A DNA stretch of 46,382 nucleotides from an uncultured Eubacteriales bacterium (lineage in GTDB: Bacteria > Bacillota > Clostridia > Christensenellales > Borkfalkiaceae), in NCBI GenBank assembly GCA_900542935.1, contig UQPN01000018.1, forward strand, positions 1 to 46,382, read 5' to 3'. This document shows, one piece after another, positions 31,567-39,680 of the stretch. Every line of letters starts with the position of its first letter. The first letter of the stretch is position 1. The notes below the pieces were generated by a model. That model did no database searches and was not told where the DNA came from. It saw only the letters and a program-made list of their open reading frames with translations. The position numbers and the translations under genes are program-made.

Positions 31567-31596
31567 AAAAGGCTGCCGCGAAAAGCGGCAACCTTT
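31567..31596 (-). terminator. Probable terminator of the ABC ATPase gene
   Basis: On the minus strand AAAGG-TGCCGC pairs with GCGGCA-CCTTT around a TTTTC loop and is followed by T. It lies about 140 bp beyond the ATPase stop. On the plus strand it forms a leader hairpin before the small open frame at 31625. Confidence 0.5.
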
Positions 31597-31624
31597 CAAC
31601 AAAATAAAATAAAGGAGGTTAAAA

Positions 31625-31702
31625 ATGAATTATGAAAAGTCTGTAAGTAAATTGAATATCGTTTTTTTTAACAGGCGGCAAGTATCTGCCTGCCGCCCGT
31701 AA
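31625..31702 (+). CDS. Possible 25-residue peptide with a perfect ribosome binding site
   Basis: ATG AAT TAT GAA begins a 25-codon frame ending TAA at 31700-31702. AAAGGAGG lies six bases upstream, a perfect Shine-Dalgarno, rare outside true starts here. A hairpin (31567-31596) precedes it and a second, GGCGGCA/TGCCGCC (31674-31697), covers its last codons; the repeated TGCCGC/GCGGCA blocks allow alternative pairings. There is no plus-strand gene downstream, so it is not a normal attenuator leader. No clear promoter was found. Confidence 0.35.
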   Translation: MNYEKSVSKLNIVFFNRRQVSACRP

Positions 31703-31734
31703 TACTAACGATATGGTACGGCTTGAATCAACGC

Positions 31735-33162
31735 TTATTCGGCGTCTTTATTCTCGTCGTTGTTTTCCTCGGTTTTTTCCTCGGATTCGGCTTTCATCGC
31801 TTCTTCGGCAGCCTGCTTCTGCGCAGCCGCTTCCGTACGCTTCGCCATCTTCTTATCCTTTCTCATCTGCGCCTTCATCTCTTTCGTTACGATACGGGCG
31901 CTGTCGATCTGGGCGCGCATTTCCTGCGGCGTAGGAGGAACGAACGCCGCTCCTTCCGCGTTTTCGGAAATAACTTCGTAGCCTTCGTCGCGTTCCAGAA
32001 TCGTGGCTTCGGTGTAGCCGTCGAACAGGTGAATGTGGTGCGCGTCGAACGCAAGGTCGATAATGTCTTTCAGATTGATTATCGCACGGGAAGAGATCTT
32101 CGCGATCATCTGCGTGGAGTTATCGATAACCGAGCTTTCCTTGGATGCGTGATCGAGTTCGCAATAGATCTGCGTTTCGGCGCCGAGCTTTTCGATAACT
32201 TCGATACGAGCCTTTACCACGGTATCGGGCGAAGTACTGATGAACGCCTGATCCTGATGGATATCTTCGGGACGAACGCCCAGCGTGATTTCCTTATCGG
32301 TATCGAGGTATTCGTCGATATTCTTGATTCTTGCAACAACGCTGCCGGGAAGCAGAATCTTGTTGTTGCCGATGAAGCTTACGTATACTTTACGCGCTTT
32401 GCCCTTGCCTTCCGATACCAGCTTCGCGCCCTTGAAGAAGTTCATCTGAGGGGTGCCGATGAAGCCCGCAACGAAAAGGTTGATGGGATAATCGTACAGG
32501 TTCTGCGGCGTATCTACCTGCTGCATGAAACCGTCCTTCATAACAACGATACGCGTACCCATCGTCATAGCTTCGATCTGATCGTGCGTAACGTAAATGA
32601 ACGTGGTGGCAAGACGTGCGTGCAGTTTGGAAATTTCCGTTCTCATGGAAGCGCGCAGCTTTGCGTCGAGGTTGGACAAAGGTTCGTCGAGAAGGAACAC
32701 TTTGGGTTCGCGCACGATGGTACGACCGAGGGCGACACGCTGACGCTGACCGCCGGAAAGCGCCTTGGGTTTACGGGAAAGATAATCGGTGATGCCGAGG
32801 ATTTCCGCCGCGGCCTTTACCTTCTGATCGATGATTTCCTTAGGTACCTTTCTCAGCTTCAAGCCGAACGCCATATTGTCGTATACGGACATGTGGGGAT
32901 AAAGCGCGTAGTTCTGGAACACCATCGCGATATCTCTGTCCTTGGGAACGACGTCGTTCACAAGCTTGCCGTCGATGTACAGTTCGCCCGAAGAGATTTC
33001 TTCGAGACCTGCAATCATACGAAGCGTGGTAGATTTACCGCAGCCGGAAGGGCCGACGAGTACGATAAATTCTTTATCGCGGATATCGAGGCAGAAATTG
33101 AATACTGCCTGAACGCCGGACGGATAGACTTTGTTAATTCCTTTTAATAAAAGACCTGACAT
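31735..33162 (-). CDS. MsmK/UgpC-type sugar ABC transporter ATPase with a long charged tail
   Basis: The start at 33162 has GGAGG eight bases upstream. The 475-residue protein powers binding-protein-dependent sugar uptake. Walker A GPSGCGKST (37-45), Q-loop QNYALYPH, signature LSGGQ (135-139) and Walker B VFLLDEPLSNLDAK (155-168) are intact. A TOBE/OB-type regulatory region follows (about 235-375, with TLGVRPEDI). Family members usually end near residue 370. Here about 90 more residues form a charged, probably coiled tail (EMRAQIDSARIVTKEMKAQMRKDKK, then a Glu-rich end). No permease or binding protein is near, as for MsmK-type ATPases shared by several transporters. Confidence 0.9.
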   Translation of the reverse strand: MSGLLLKGINKVYPSGVQAVFNFCLDIRDKEFIVLVGPSGCGKSTTLRMIAGLEEISSGELYIDGKLVNDVVPKDRDIAMVFQNYALYPHMSVYDNMAFGLKLRKVPKEIIDQKVKAAAEILGITDYLSRKPKALSGGQRQRVALGRTIVREPKVFLLDEPLSNLDAKLRASMRTEISKLHARLATTFIYVTHDQIEAMTMGTRIVVMKDGFMQQVDTPQNLYDYPINLFVAGFIGTPQMNFFKGAKLVSEGKGKARKVYVSFIGNNKILLPGSVVARIKNIDEYLDTDKEITLGVRPEDIHQDQAFISTSPDTVVKARIEVIEKLGAETQIYCELDHASKESSVIDNSTQMIAKISSRAIINLKDIIDLAFDAHHIHLFDGYTEATILERDEGYEVISENAEGAAFVPPTPQEMRAQIDSARIVTKEMKAQMRKDKKMAKRTEAAAQKQAAEEAMKAESEEKTEENNDENKDAE

Positions 33163-33203
33163 CAAATTTTCCTCCGAAAATAATTTCTGGATTTTATATT
33201 TCT

Positions 33204-33232
33204 ATTTTACCACCTTTTTGCAAAAAACACAA
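33204..33232 (-). promoter_or_regulatory. Probable promoter of the ABC ATPase gene
   Basis: TTGTGT (33227-33232), 17-bp spacer, TAAAAT (33204-33209) on the minus strand, with a purine-rich GGTGG before the -10 box. Confidence 0.5.
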
Positions 33233-33391
33233 TAGAAAAAAACCACAAAATTCTACACCTTGTTTATACAGATTGCACAAGATTGACGGATTTTCGGCAT
33301 TTTTCCTTTTTCGTCGGCGTTTTTATGTAACGTTTTTGCCCGCTTTTTGCGCCGCTTTTGCACAGGTTTATATGCGGGGCGATGCGCCGCG

Positions 33392-33790
33392 CTATGTGTT
33401 GCGCGAGCGCGGCGTTACCGTAATCCGGCAGGAAAACTTTGCTTCGCGAGTGGATACTTCCGCATACGTTTCGCCTGCGGAAACCGCCGTGATTTTTCCG
33501 TTTTTCACCGTGGCGACCGCCTCGTTTTCCGTGCGCCACGCAAGCGGAATTTTTTTGCCGTCCGCGGGCGTTTTGATTAAATGCAGCCATGCCGCCGCCC
33601 CCTCTTCCAGCGTGATTTCCGTTTGCGAGAGGCGGAAAGAAAATTTGTCCTCCGTGGATTCGGAAACGAGCGCGCACGAAGAAAACAGCGCCGCGACGGC
33701 GAGAAACAATACGGCAAAAAGCGCGGCGAGCGGCGAACGCGGAATTTTTAAATTTTTGGAATTGTGTTTGTTTTTCCTTTCCGCTTTCAT
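33392..33790 (-). CDS. Small lipoprotein with a bacterial Ig-like (BIG2) domain
   Basis: The start is the ATG at 33790, with AAAGGA seven bases upstream. The 132-residue product has a basic N-terminus, a hydrophobic stretch (21-38) and a lipobox-like FSSC (Cys39). One Ig-like domain follows, about 52-127: FRLSQTEITLEEGAAAWL, then LAWRTENEAVATVKNGKITAVSAGETYAEV, the usual BIG2 signature. It lies 62 bp after spoVAE in the same direction and may belong to the spoVA transcript. A membrane or spore-surface structural role is possible; nothing shows a catalytic one. Confidence 0.75.
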   Translation of the reverse strand: MKAERKNKHNSKNLKIPRSPLAALFAVLFLAVAALFSSCALVSESTEDKFSFRLSQTEITLEEGAAAWLHLIKTPADGKKIPLAWRTENEAVATVKNGKITAVSAGETYAEVSTREAKFSCRITVTPRSRNT

Positions 33791-33852
33791 TGAAAATTCC
33801 TTTGCGATATAAATTCTTCCGCGGCGATTCTGCCGCCCGGCAAGTCTGCCCA

Positions 33853-34236
33853 TCAATTCTTTTTGCTTTTCGAACGGAAAATAAGCGCCATGAAAAAAGA
33901 AAAAATCACCGCCGCAGAAACGCCCGCCGCCGCGGCGGAAAGCGCGCCCGTAAACGCGCCGAACAAGCCTTTTTCCGCCCCTTTCATCGCGCCGTTGGCA
34001 AGAAGATACCCGAAGCCGCAGATGGGAACGGTAGCGCCCGCGCCGGCGAAATCCACAAGGTAACTGTACAGTCCCAGCCCCTGCAGCACTACCCCCGCCA
34101 GCATAAAATACACGAGTATTTTGCCTGCCGTTAAATCTGTGATATTGATTACCGTCTGCGCGACGGCGCAGATGAATCCGCCTACGGCAAACGCCTTTAA
34201 AAACATCCATAAAATCTGCAGATATTCTTCGTACAT
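33853..34236 (-). CDS. spoVAE: Stage V sporulation protein AE
   Basis: SpoVAE is part of the inner-membrane channel that carries Ca-dipicolinic acid into the forespore and out at germination. The 127-residue, four-helix membrane protein has the family pattern: FAVGGFICAVAQTVINIT, then GAGATVPICGFGYLLANGA and a terminal membrane helix. It follows spoVAD by 176 bp; that gap holds a palindromic repeat element. AAGGA lies 10 bases before the ATG. Confidence 0.9.
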   Translation of the reverse strand: MYEEYLQILWMFLKAFAVGGFICAVAQTVINITDLTAGKILVYFMLAGVVLQGLGLYSYLVDFAGAGATVPICGFGYLLANGAMKGAEKGLFGAFTGALSAAAAGVSAAVIFSFFMALIFRSKSKKN

Positions 34237-34261
34237 TGTTTTTTATTCCTTATTTTATCCT

Positions 34262-34412
34262 TTCCCGGAGGTAATCCTCTCTCGGCGCTTCGCGCCACTC
34301 TCCCCGAAGGGGAAAGCAAGATTTGATTTTTCGCGCCGCTATGCTTGAAGGGGAAAAAAAAGCTCGGCGCCGTAATGCGGCGCTTTTCAAGCGCGCGTTA
34401 AACAGGCGCGCG
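34262..34412. repeat. Palindromic element between spoVAD and spoVAE
   Basis: About 34274-34320 holds CTCTCGGCGCTTCGCGCCACTCTCCCCGAAGGGGAAAGCAAG, a GGCGC-TTC-GCGCC hairpin beside a CCCC-GAAG-GGG hairpin, like the other elements here. A short ACAGGCGCGCGTTAAACA repeat (GCGCGCGTTAAACA twice, 34390-34420) lies at the spoVAD end. Confidence 0.5.
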
Positions 34413-35426
34413 TTAAACAAGCTCTAAACTGACGGCATGACTGACGCAAGGAATCGATTCCCCCTGCCCGCTGGATACCGTGGAAAGCAGCGCGCCCGTG
34501 GCGGCGAACAAAATTCTTTTTATTTCCCGCTGCCGCATTTTGTGCAGCAGATACGAATTGAGCACCACGGCGCTGCACCCCGCGCCGCTGCCGCCCTGAA
34601 ATTCGTCCTCGATGACTTTGTACACGATTTCGCCGCAATCCACGTGATTATCGTGCAGATCTACGCCCTTTTCCCATGTGAGGTCTTTTAAAATACGGCT
34701 GCCGAGCGCGCCCAGATCGCCCGTAACCACCAGATCGTAATACGAAGAGTTGCGCCCCGTATCGCGGAAATGCGCCAGAATGGTATCGCACGCCGCGGGC
34801 GCCATCGCCGCGCCCATATTGTTTACGTCGGTAATGCCGAAATCTACCACTTTGCCGAACGTTGCCGACGTTACGGCGATGCGGCTTTGCGTTTTTTGCG
34901 CCGCGCGAATCAGCGTTGCGCCCGCGCCCGTAACCGTCCATTGCGATTGCGGCGGACGGGTAGTGCCGAGTTCCAGCGGGTAGCGGTACTGCCGTTCCGC
35001 GGAAGAAAAGTGGCTGCCCGTGGCGGCGATTACGTTATCCGCATGTCCCGCGTCTACGGTAAGCGCGGCGAGCGCCAGCGATTCCGCCATGGTGGAACAC
35101 GCGCCGTACACGCCGAGAAAGGGCACGGAATAATCGCGCGCGGCGAACGAGGCGGAAATAATCTGATTGAGAAGATCGCCGGAAATGAAAAGATCCAGCC
35201 CGTTTTCGTCGATTCCGCCGTTTTCCATCGCCTTATCTACGGCATAACGGAGCATTTTACATTCCGCCTTTTCGTACGTGCTTTCGCCGAACATATCGTT
35301 ATCCAGCGCGAGATCCACGTATTTGCCTACCACGCCCGCACATTCTTTCGGCCCCGCCACCGTGCCGCTTGCCGCCACCCGCGGCAGGTTGGGAAAATAT
35401 ATCGTCTGAGATTTTTGTTCACGCAT
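34413..35426 (-). CDS. spoVAD: Stage V sporulation protein AD
   Basis: SpoVAD is the peripheral, thiolase-fold, dipicolinic-acid-binding member of the SpoVA complex. The 337-residue protein is standard length, with FLGVYGACSTMAESLALAA around the former thiolase cysteine region, SHFSSAERQYRYPLELG, WTVTGAGA, VVTGDLGALG and the C-terminal GGSGAGCSAVV. AGGAG precedes the ATG by seven bases and the gene follows spoVAC by 33 bp. Expression in the forespore is expected from the family; I could not identify a sigma-G promoter by eye. Confidence 0.95.
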   Translation of the reverse strand: MREQKSQTIYFPNLPRVAASGTVAGPKECAGVVGKYVDLALDNDMFGESTYEKAECKMLRYAVDKAMENGGIDENGLDLFISGDLLNQIISASFAARDYSVPFLGVYGACSTMAESLALAALTVDAGHADNVIAATGSHFSSAERQYRYPLELGTTRPPQSQWTVTGAGATLIRAAQKTQSRIAVTSATFGKVVDFGITDVNNMGAAMAPAACDTILAHFRDTGRNSSYYDLVVTGDLGALGSRILKDLTWEKGVDLHDNHVDCGEIVYKVIEDEFQGGSGAGCSAVVLNSYLLHKMRQREIKRILFAATGALLSTVSSGQGESIPCVSHAVSLELV

Positions 35427-35459
35427 TTTTACTCTCCTCTGATGCTTTGTGCGGAGAAA

Positions 35460-35915
35460 TTACGGCAACAATAAATAAATGATGCCCACCGCCGTGCCCG
35501 CAAGAACGCCGTAGACGATAATCGGTCCCGCGACGATAAACATTTTTGCCGCGGTGCCGTATATCCAGCCTTCCGTTTTGAATTCGATGGCGGGCGAGCA
35601 CACGCTGTTGGCAAAGCCCGTGATGGGCACAATGGAACCCGCGCCCGCGTTTCTGCCGATGCGATCGTACACGCCGAGTCCCGTTAAAAGCGTGCCGATA
35701 AAAATCAGCAGCACGCTGACGGAACCCGCCAGTTCGTCGCCCGAAAGATGAAAGACGATTTCCAGCATATAGCGGAAAAACTGCCCGATACAGCAGATGA
35801 GCCCTCCGACGAGAAACGCGCGCAGACAGTTTTTGAAATGGTTGGTTTTCGGGGCGAACGAATTGACGTAGGCAATATAATTTTTATTGTAGTTTTCTCT
35901 GTTTTTTCCGTCCAT
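35460..35915 (-). CDS. spoVAC: Stage V sporulation protein AC
   Basis: SpoVAC is the mechanosensitive channel component of the SpoVA dipicolinate system. The ATG at 35915 has AAGGGGGG nearby and gives the normal 151 residues; a longer upstream frame encodes basic, non-family sequence. Family marks are YIAYVNSFAPKTNHFKNCLRAFLVGGLICCIGQ, GSIVPITGFANSVCSPAIEFKTEGWIYG and four membrane helices. It is the first gene of the spoVAC-spoVAD-spoVAE unit. The usual spoVAA, spoVAB, spoVAEA and spoVAF are absent, the reduced set seen in many Clostridia. Confidence 0.93.
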   Translation of the reverse strand: MDGKNRENYNKNYIAYVNSFAPKTNHFKNCLRAFLVGGLICCIGQFFRYMLEIVFHLSGDELAGSVSVLLIFIGTLLTGLGVYDRIGRNAGAGSIVPITGFANSVCSPAIEFKTEGWIYGTAAKMFIVAGPIIVYGVLAGTAVGIIYLLLP

Positions 35916-36167
35916 CGCGCCCCCCTTTACCTGCCCTCCGCCTGCGGACGGACGGGAAAGGCGTTTTCGCGATCGTCCGGAGCGCGCACGCCGCTTTGGG
36001 TACGGATTTTTCCCGTTTTGCAACGCACGCGTCCGCCGCCCGCCCGCATACAATACAACGCGTTTAAAAAGGAAGAATAAGTTAAAATTTCCATATCCGT
36101 AATTTGCGGAATCCGACGATTTTTATACATCGCCGAGTTGTCTATGAAACAAGACTTTTTCAAACGC

Positions 36168-36197
36168 TTGACGATATGCCGCACGTTGTGCTATAAT
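36168..36197 (+). promoter_or_regulatory. Sigma-A promoter of the plus-strand membrane protein
   Basis: TTGACG (36168-36173), 18-bp spacer, TATAAT (36192-36197); leader about 55 nt. Confidence 0.7.
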
Positions 36198-36257
36198 TTT
36201 ATTGTTTTTATTGCTGCCGCGCACGCGATGCGCGAGCAAAAAAAAGGAGAACATATC

Positions 36258-37556
36258 ATGAGCGGGTATACGGTGAAACACAAGGGCGTTGCGTTTATTT
36301 TCAACGTAATCATCACGGCGATCTGCCTTGCTTCGGTACTGGCGTACTTTGTATTGCCGCTGTGGAAGGTGAACGTTTCGTGCACGCTGACCTCGGAAAT
36401 GTTTCGATCGATTACGGGAGAATCGGGCGAAAACGAAGAACTGATGAAAGAAATCGCCGACGAGCTGGAAAAAAAGCCGATCGACGCGGCGTTTGACATC
36501 ACGCTGAAAACAAAAACGTTTCTTGCTTCGTTTGCTTCCGACGGCGAAAAACTGGTGGCGGAAATGGTGGATTACAACGCGGAAACGCTGACGAATCAGC
36601 TTTCGGGAACGGTGAAAGAAGTTTCGAAAGCCGCGGTACGCGCCACGGCGAAAAATTCGCTGAAAGAGACGCTGAAAGACGGCGGCGCAGAATATCAGTG
36701 GAAAGACGAAGAAACGGTAAACGCGGAACTGGATAAACTGACGGACGCGCTGATGAAAGACGACGCCACCGTTTCTTCCGTTTCCGACGCCGCGGCGGAC
36801 GCGATTGCGAACGTTTACAAATCGGAAACGGGCAACGACATGCCGGAAGCGGATAAGCAGGCGGCAAAAGCCGAAATGGAAAAAATGCTGAAAGAAGTGG
36901 CGGACGAGAACGGGAACATCGACGCCGACAAGCTGATTACCGATATGCTGGCGCAGATGTTATCCGGAAATTCCGGCAGCGGCAACAACGAAAACGGCGA
37001 CGGCAACGGCACGGGCGCCGACAAAGAAACCGCCGCGGCGACCTTTACGGCGGCGAAAACTTCCACCCTCTTTATCGGCACCGGCGAAGCATCGGGCGAA
37101 ACGGCGGGTTCCGGCGGGAGTTCGGGAGAAACGACGGGCGGCGGTGAAGCGGATTCGATGCAGGCGCTGAAAGATTCGCTGACGCAGGCGATCAACGAAA
37201 AAATCGGCGGGCAAATGAATACCTTTCTTCTCGTGATGAAAATTACGGGCGGCGTGATTTTGTTTACGCTGTTTACGTGGGCGTATATCGTGCTGAAAAT
37301 TTTATGCAAAGCGGCAACCGCCAACCCCGTGGTAAAACTGAAACTGCCCATCTGGCTGGGCTGGCTGCCCTTCCTGATTTTATACGCGGTGCCCACGGGA
37401 GTAATCAAACTGGCGGGTAGCGCAAGCGCGGAAACCGCCGCCATGCTTGCGGGCATGAACTTTTCGTTTTTTACCTGCGGAGTTGTTTCGGCGCTGGCAG
37501 CGCTGGCGCTGATTATCGCGTGGGTGCCCTATCATCGCCTGATACAAAGAGATTGA
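36258..37556 (+). CDS. Four-helix membrane protein with large helical extracytoplasmic domain, unknown function
   Basis: AAGGAGA lies a few bases before the ATG at 36258; the frame is open further upstream, but the promoter is there. The 432-residue protein has one N-terminal membrane helix (about 12-35), an extracytoplasmic Glu/Lys/Ala-rich domain (about 40-245) and a Gly/Ser/Asn/Thr-rich flexible linker (about 250-315). Three more helices follow, about 328-352, 369-388 and 399-425. The extracytoplasmic part has repeated acidic helices (ELMKEIADELEKKPID, KAEMEKMLKEVADENG). I recognise no family; the layout recalls membrane-tethered stalk or receptor proteins. It is divergent from spoVAC and ends at a strong terminator. 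Confidence 0.7.
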   Translation: MSGYTVKHKGVAFIFNVIITAICLASVLAYFVLPLWKVNVSCTLTSEMFRSITGESGENEELMKEIADELEKKPIDAAFDITLKTKTFLASFASDGEKLVAEMVDYNAETLTNQLSGTVKEVSKAAVRATAKNSLKETLKDGGAEYQWKDEETVNAELDKLTDALMKDDATVSSVSDAAADAIANVYKSETGNDMPEADKQAAKAEMEKMLKEVADENGNIDADKLITDMLAQMLSGNSGSGNNENGDGNGTGADKETAAATFTAAKTSTLFIGTGEASGETAGSGGSSGETTGGGEADSMQALKDSLTQAINEKIGGQMNTFLLVMKITGGVILFTLFTWAYIVLKILCKAATANPVVKLKLPIWLGWLPFLILYAVPTGVIKLAGSASAETAAMLAGMNFSFFTCGVVSALAALALIIAWVPYHRLIQRD

Positions 37557-37598
37557 TTATCAGACAGAAAAAAAGGCTGTAAAAAACGACAATAAGAG

Positions 37599-37644
37599 AA
37601 AGACTGTAAATCTATCCGAATAAGATAGATTTACAGTCTTTTTT
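37599..37644 (+). terminator. Strong Rho-independent terminator
   Basis: AAAGACTGTAAATCTATC (37599-37616) and its exact complement (37624-37641) form an 18-bp perfect stem with a 7-nt loop, then TTT. It ends the membrane-protein transcript and lies between convergent genes. Confidence 0.9.
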
Positions 37645-37705
37645 GTGTTTATATGTAACTTTTACGCCTGCTTTCCCCCGACGGGGAAAGAGCAAAAAAA
37701 GCGGC

Positions 37706-38698
37706 TTAATCGCAGAATTCGCTTTTTACTTCGCGGGAGAACAGACGTTCCAGAATCCGCAAGCCCTTTTCTTTGCCCGATTCGTCCTCGCGTTTTTCGT
37801 AGCAGATTTCGTATACGGCGTTGGTGATGGGCAAATCCACCTTGTATTTTTCGCCCAGTACTTTCAGCGCCTTTGCCGTGGGAACGCCCTCTGCGAGCTT
37901 TTCGAAAATTCTGCCCGTAATCAGCGCTTCGCCGTACGCCCTGTTGTGCGAATACGGAGAAAACAGCGTGGCTTCGTAATCGCCGAGGTGCGCCAGCCCG
38001 TAAGCGGAAAGTTCGTTGCCGCCCATCGCCTTGATCAGCCTTGCCACTTCCCGCGCGCCGCGCGCCATCAGGGCGCCTTTCAGCGCGTTGAATCCGCAGC
38101 CGTCCAGCATGCCCGCCACGATACCCATCACGTTTTTCGCCGCCGCCCCGATTTCCGTGCCGATAATGTCCTCGCCGTAATAAAAGCGGATAAGCGGAGA
38201 GGTAAATTCGTCGCAAAGACGGCGTTTGAGTTCTTCGGAATAAGAATCGATCACCATGCAGTTGGGAATCCCCTGCGTGAACGCCTGAATATGCCCCGGG
38301 CCTACCCATACGGCGATATGTTCCTTTTTTACGCCCGATTCGATCAACACTTCCGACAGACGATCGCCCGTGGAAACCTCTACGCCTTTCATGCACAGAA
38401 TAAACGTTTTTTCCGTTGCCGCGGGGTTGGTTTCTTTGATTTTCTTCATAAATCCGCGAAGCGCCTGCGAGGGAATGGAAATCACCACCGTATCGGCAAA
38501 ATCGAGCGCGGCGGATAAATCGCACGTTAAAAAGATGCGCTTATCCAGACTGACGTATTCGTTTTTGCCCGTTTCCGCAAGCACCGTATACGCTTCGCCG
38601 CCTTCGGGACCGTACAGGCACACGTCGTTGCCGTGCGTTTCGAGATACCAGCCGATGAACGAACCCCACCTGCCGCAACCGAGCACTGATATTTTCAT
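37706..38698 (-). CDS. gpsA: NAD(P)-dependent glycerol-3-phosphate dehydrogenase
   Basis: GpsA makes sn-glycerol 3-phosphate from dihydroxyacetone phosphate for phospholipid synthesis. The start at 38698 has AAGGAG five bases upstream and gives 330 residues with MKISVLGCGRWGSFIGWYL as the Rossmann motif. The C-terminal helical domain holds the catalytic Lys in GAAAKNVMGI and GYGLAH-type segments (LSAYGLAHLGDYEATLFSPYSHNR). It follows recR by 25 bp as the last gene of dnaX-ybaB-recR-gpsA. Confidence 0.93.
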   Translation of the reverse strand: MKISVLGCGRWGSFIGWYLETHGNDVCLYGPEGGEAYTVLAETGKNEYVSLDKRIFLTCDLSAALDFADTVVISIPSQALRGFMKKIKETNPAATEKTFILCMKGVEVSTGDRLSEVLIESGVKKEHIAVWVGPGHIQAFTQGIPNCMVIDSYSEELKRRLCDEFTSPLIRFYYGEDIIGTEIGAAAKNVMGIVAGMLDGCGFNALKGALMARGAREVARLIKAMGGNELSAYGLAHLGDYEATLFSPYSHNRAYGEALITGRIFEKLAEGVPTAKALKVLGEKYKVDLPITNAVYEICYEKREDESGKEKGLRILERLFSREVKSEFCD

Positions 38699-38723
38699 AG
38701 TTTCTCCTTGATTCTCCTGTTTT

Positions 38724-39317
38724 TTATATGGCGTTGCGTTCCGCAAACGCGCGGGAAAGGGTAACGTCGTCGGTAAATTCGATTTCCGAGCCGACGGGAA
38801 TACCGTGCGCAAGCCGCGTAACTTTTACGCCGAGCGGGTTGACAAGCCGCGCGATATACATCGCCGTGGCATCGCCCGATACGTCCGGATTCGTAGCGAT
38901 AATCACCTCTTTCACGTTGCCTTCCTGTATGCGGGCAAGCAGTTCGCGGATGCGGATATCGTTGGGACCTACCCCTTCCATGGGATCGATAACGCCGTGA
39001 AGAACGTGATACACGCCCTTGAATTCGTGCAGTTTTTCAATCGCCGAAGCGTCGCGCGGTTCTTTCACCACGCAGATGACGGAAGGATCGCGGCGCTTAC
39101 AGATTTCGCACACGTCGCCCTCCGTGAAGTTGCCGCAGATTTTGCAGTAACGCACTTTCTGTTTTACGTTGATAATCGCGTCGGCAAAGGCGCGAGCCTC
39201 CGTTTCGCTCATATCCACGATTTTGTAGGCGTAGCGCTGCGCCGTTTTTTTGCCCACGCCCGGCAGGCGCGAAAATTCGTTGATCAGCCTGCCGATCGGT
39301 TCGATGAACACGTCCAT
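38724..39317 (-). CDS. recR: Recombination protein RecR
   Basis: RecR loads RecA at gaps together with RecO. The 197-residue protein has the HhH segment (LPGVGKKTAQRYAYKI), a C4 zinc finger (CKICGNFTEGDVCEIC, about 58-73) and the Toprim domain (ICVVKEPRDASAIEK, YHVLHGVIDPMEGVGP, ATNPDVSGDATAMYI, RLAHGIPVGSEIEF). Its ATG overlaps the ybaB stop by one base (TAATG), so translation is coupled. Confidence 0.97.
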   Translation of the reverse strand: MDVFIEPIGRLINEFSRLPGVGKKTAQRYAYKIVDMSETEARAFADAIINVKQKVRYCKICGNFTEGDVCEICKRRDPSVICVVKEPRDASAIEKLHEFKGVYHVLHGVIDPMEGVGPNDIRIRELLARIQEGNVKEVIIATNPDVSGDATAMYIARLVNPLGVKVTRLAHGIPVGSEIEFTDDVTLSRAFAERNAI

Positions 39318-39643
39318 TACAGCAAGCCTCCCATGCCGCCGGCGCCGCCGAATTTGCCCATTTTTTCTTCGTACACCTTATCCGCCTTGGAATAGCCGTC
39401 GTTGATCGCCGCCATAATCAGATCTTCCAGCATCTCCACGTCGGTGGGATCTACGACGCTTTCGTCCAGTTCGATGCCGTTGATGATTTTTTTCGCGTTC
39501 ATATACACCACCACCGCTTCGCTTGCGCTGGTGCCCACGATTTCCCAGTCGTCCAGAAGTTCGGAAGTCTTTTGCATTTCCTCCTGCATTTTCTGCGCCT
39601 GTTTCATTAAATTCTGCATGTTTCCGCCGCCGAATCCAGCCAT
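39317..39643 (-). CDS. ybaB: YbaB/EbfC family nucleoid-associated protein
   Basis: The 108-residue protein has the family opening MAGFGGGNMQNLMKQAQKMQEEMQK and the core VVVYMNAKKIINGIELDESVV. YbaB proteins form DNA-binding dimers and almost always sit between dnaX and recR, as here. The Gly-rich C-terminus (GGAGGMGGLL) is typical. Confidence 0.95.
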   Translation of the reverse strand: MAGFGGGNMQNLMKQAQKMQEEMQKTSELLDDWEIVGTSASEAVVVYMNAKKIINGIELDESVVDPTDVEMLEDLIMAAINDGYSKADKVYEEKMGKFGGAGGMGGLL

Positions 39644-39680
39644 GATTTTATTCCTCGCTTTCCTGTATTTTTATTGTATT

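Noticed and set aside
31723..33147. 474-codon plus-strand frame
   Set aside because: Antisense of the ABC ATPase gene with intact Walker motifs.
35916..36053. 46-residue N-terminal extension of SpoVAC
   Set aside because: Basic, non-family sequence; the internal ATG has a ribosome binding site and gives the normal SpoVAC length.
38699..38812. N-terminal extension of GpsA
   Set aside because: It lies over the recR end and the Rossmann motif starts at the internal ATG with AAGGAG.
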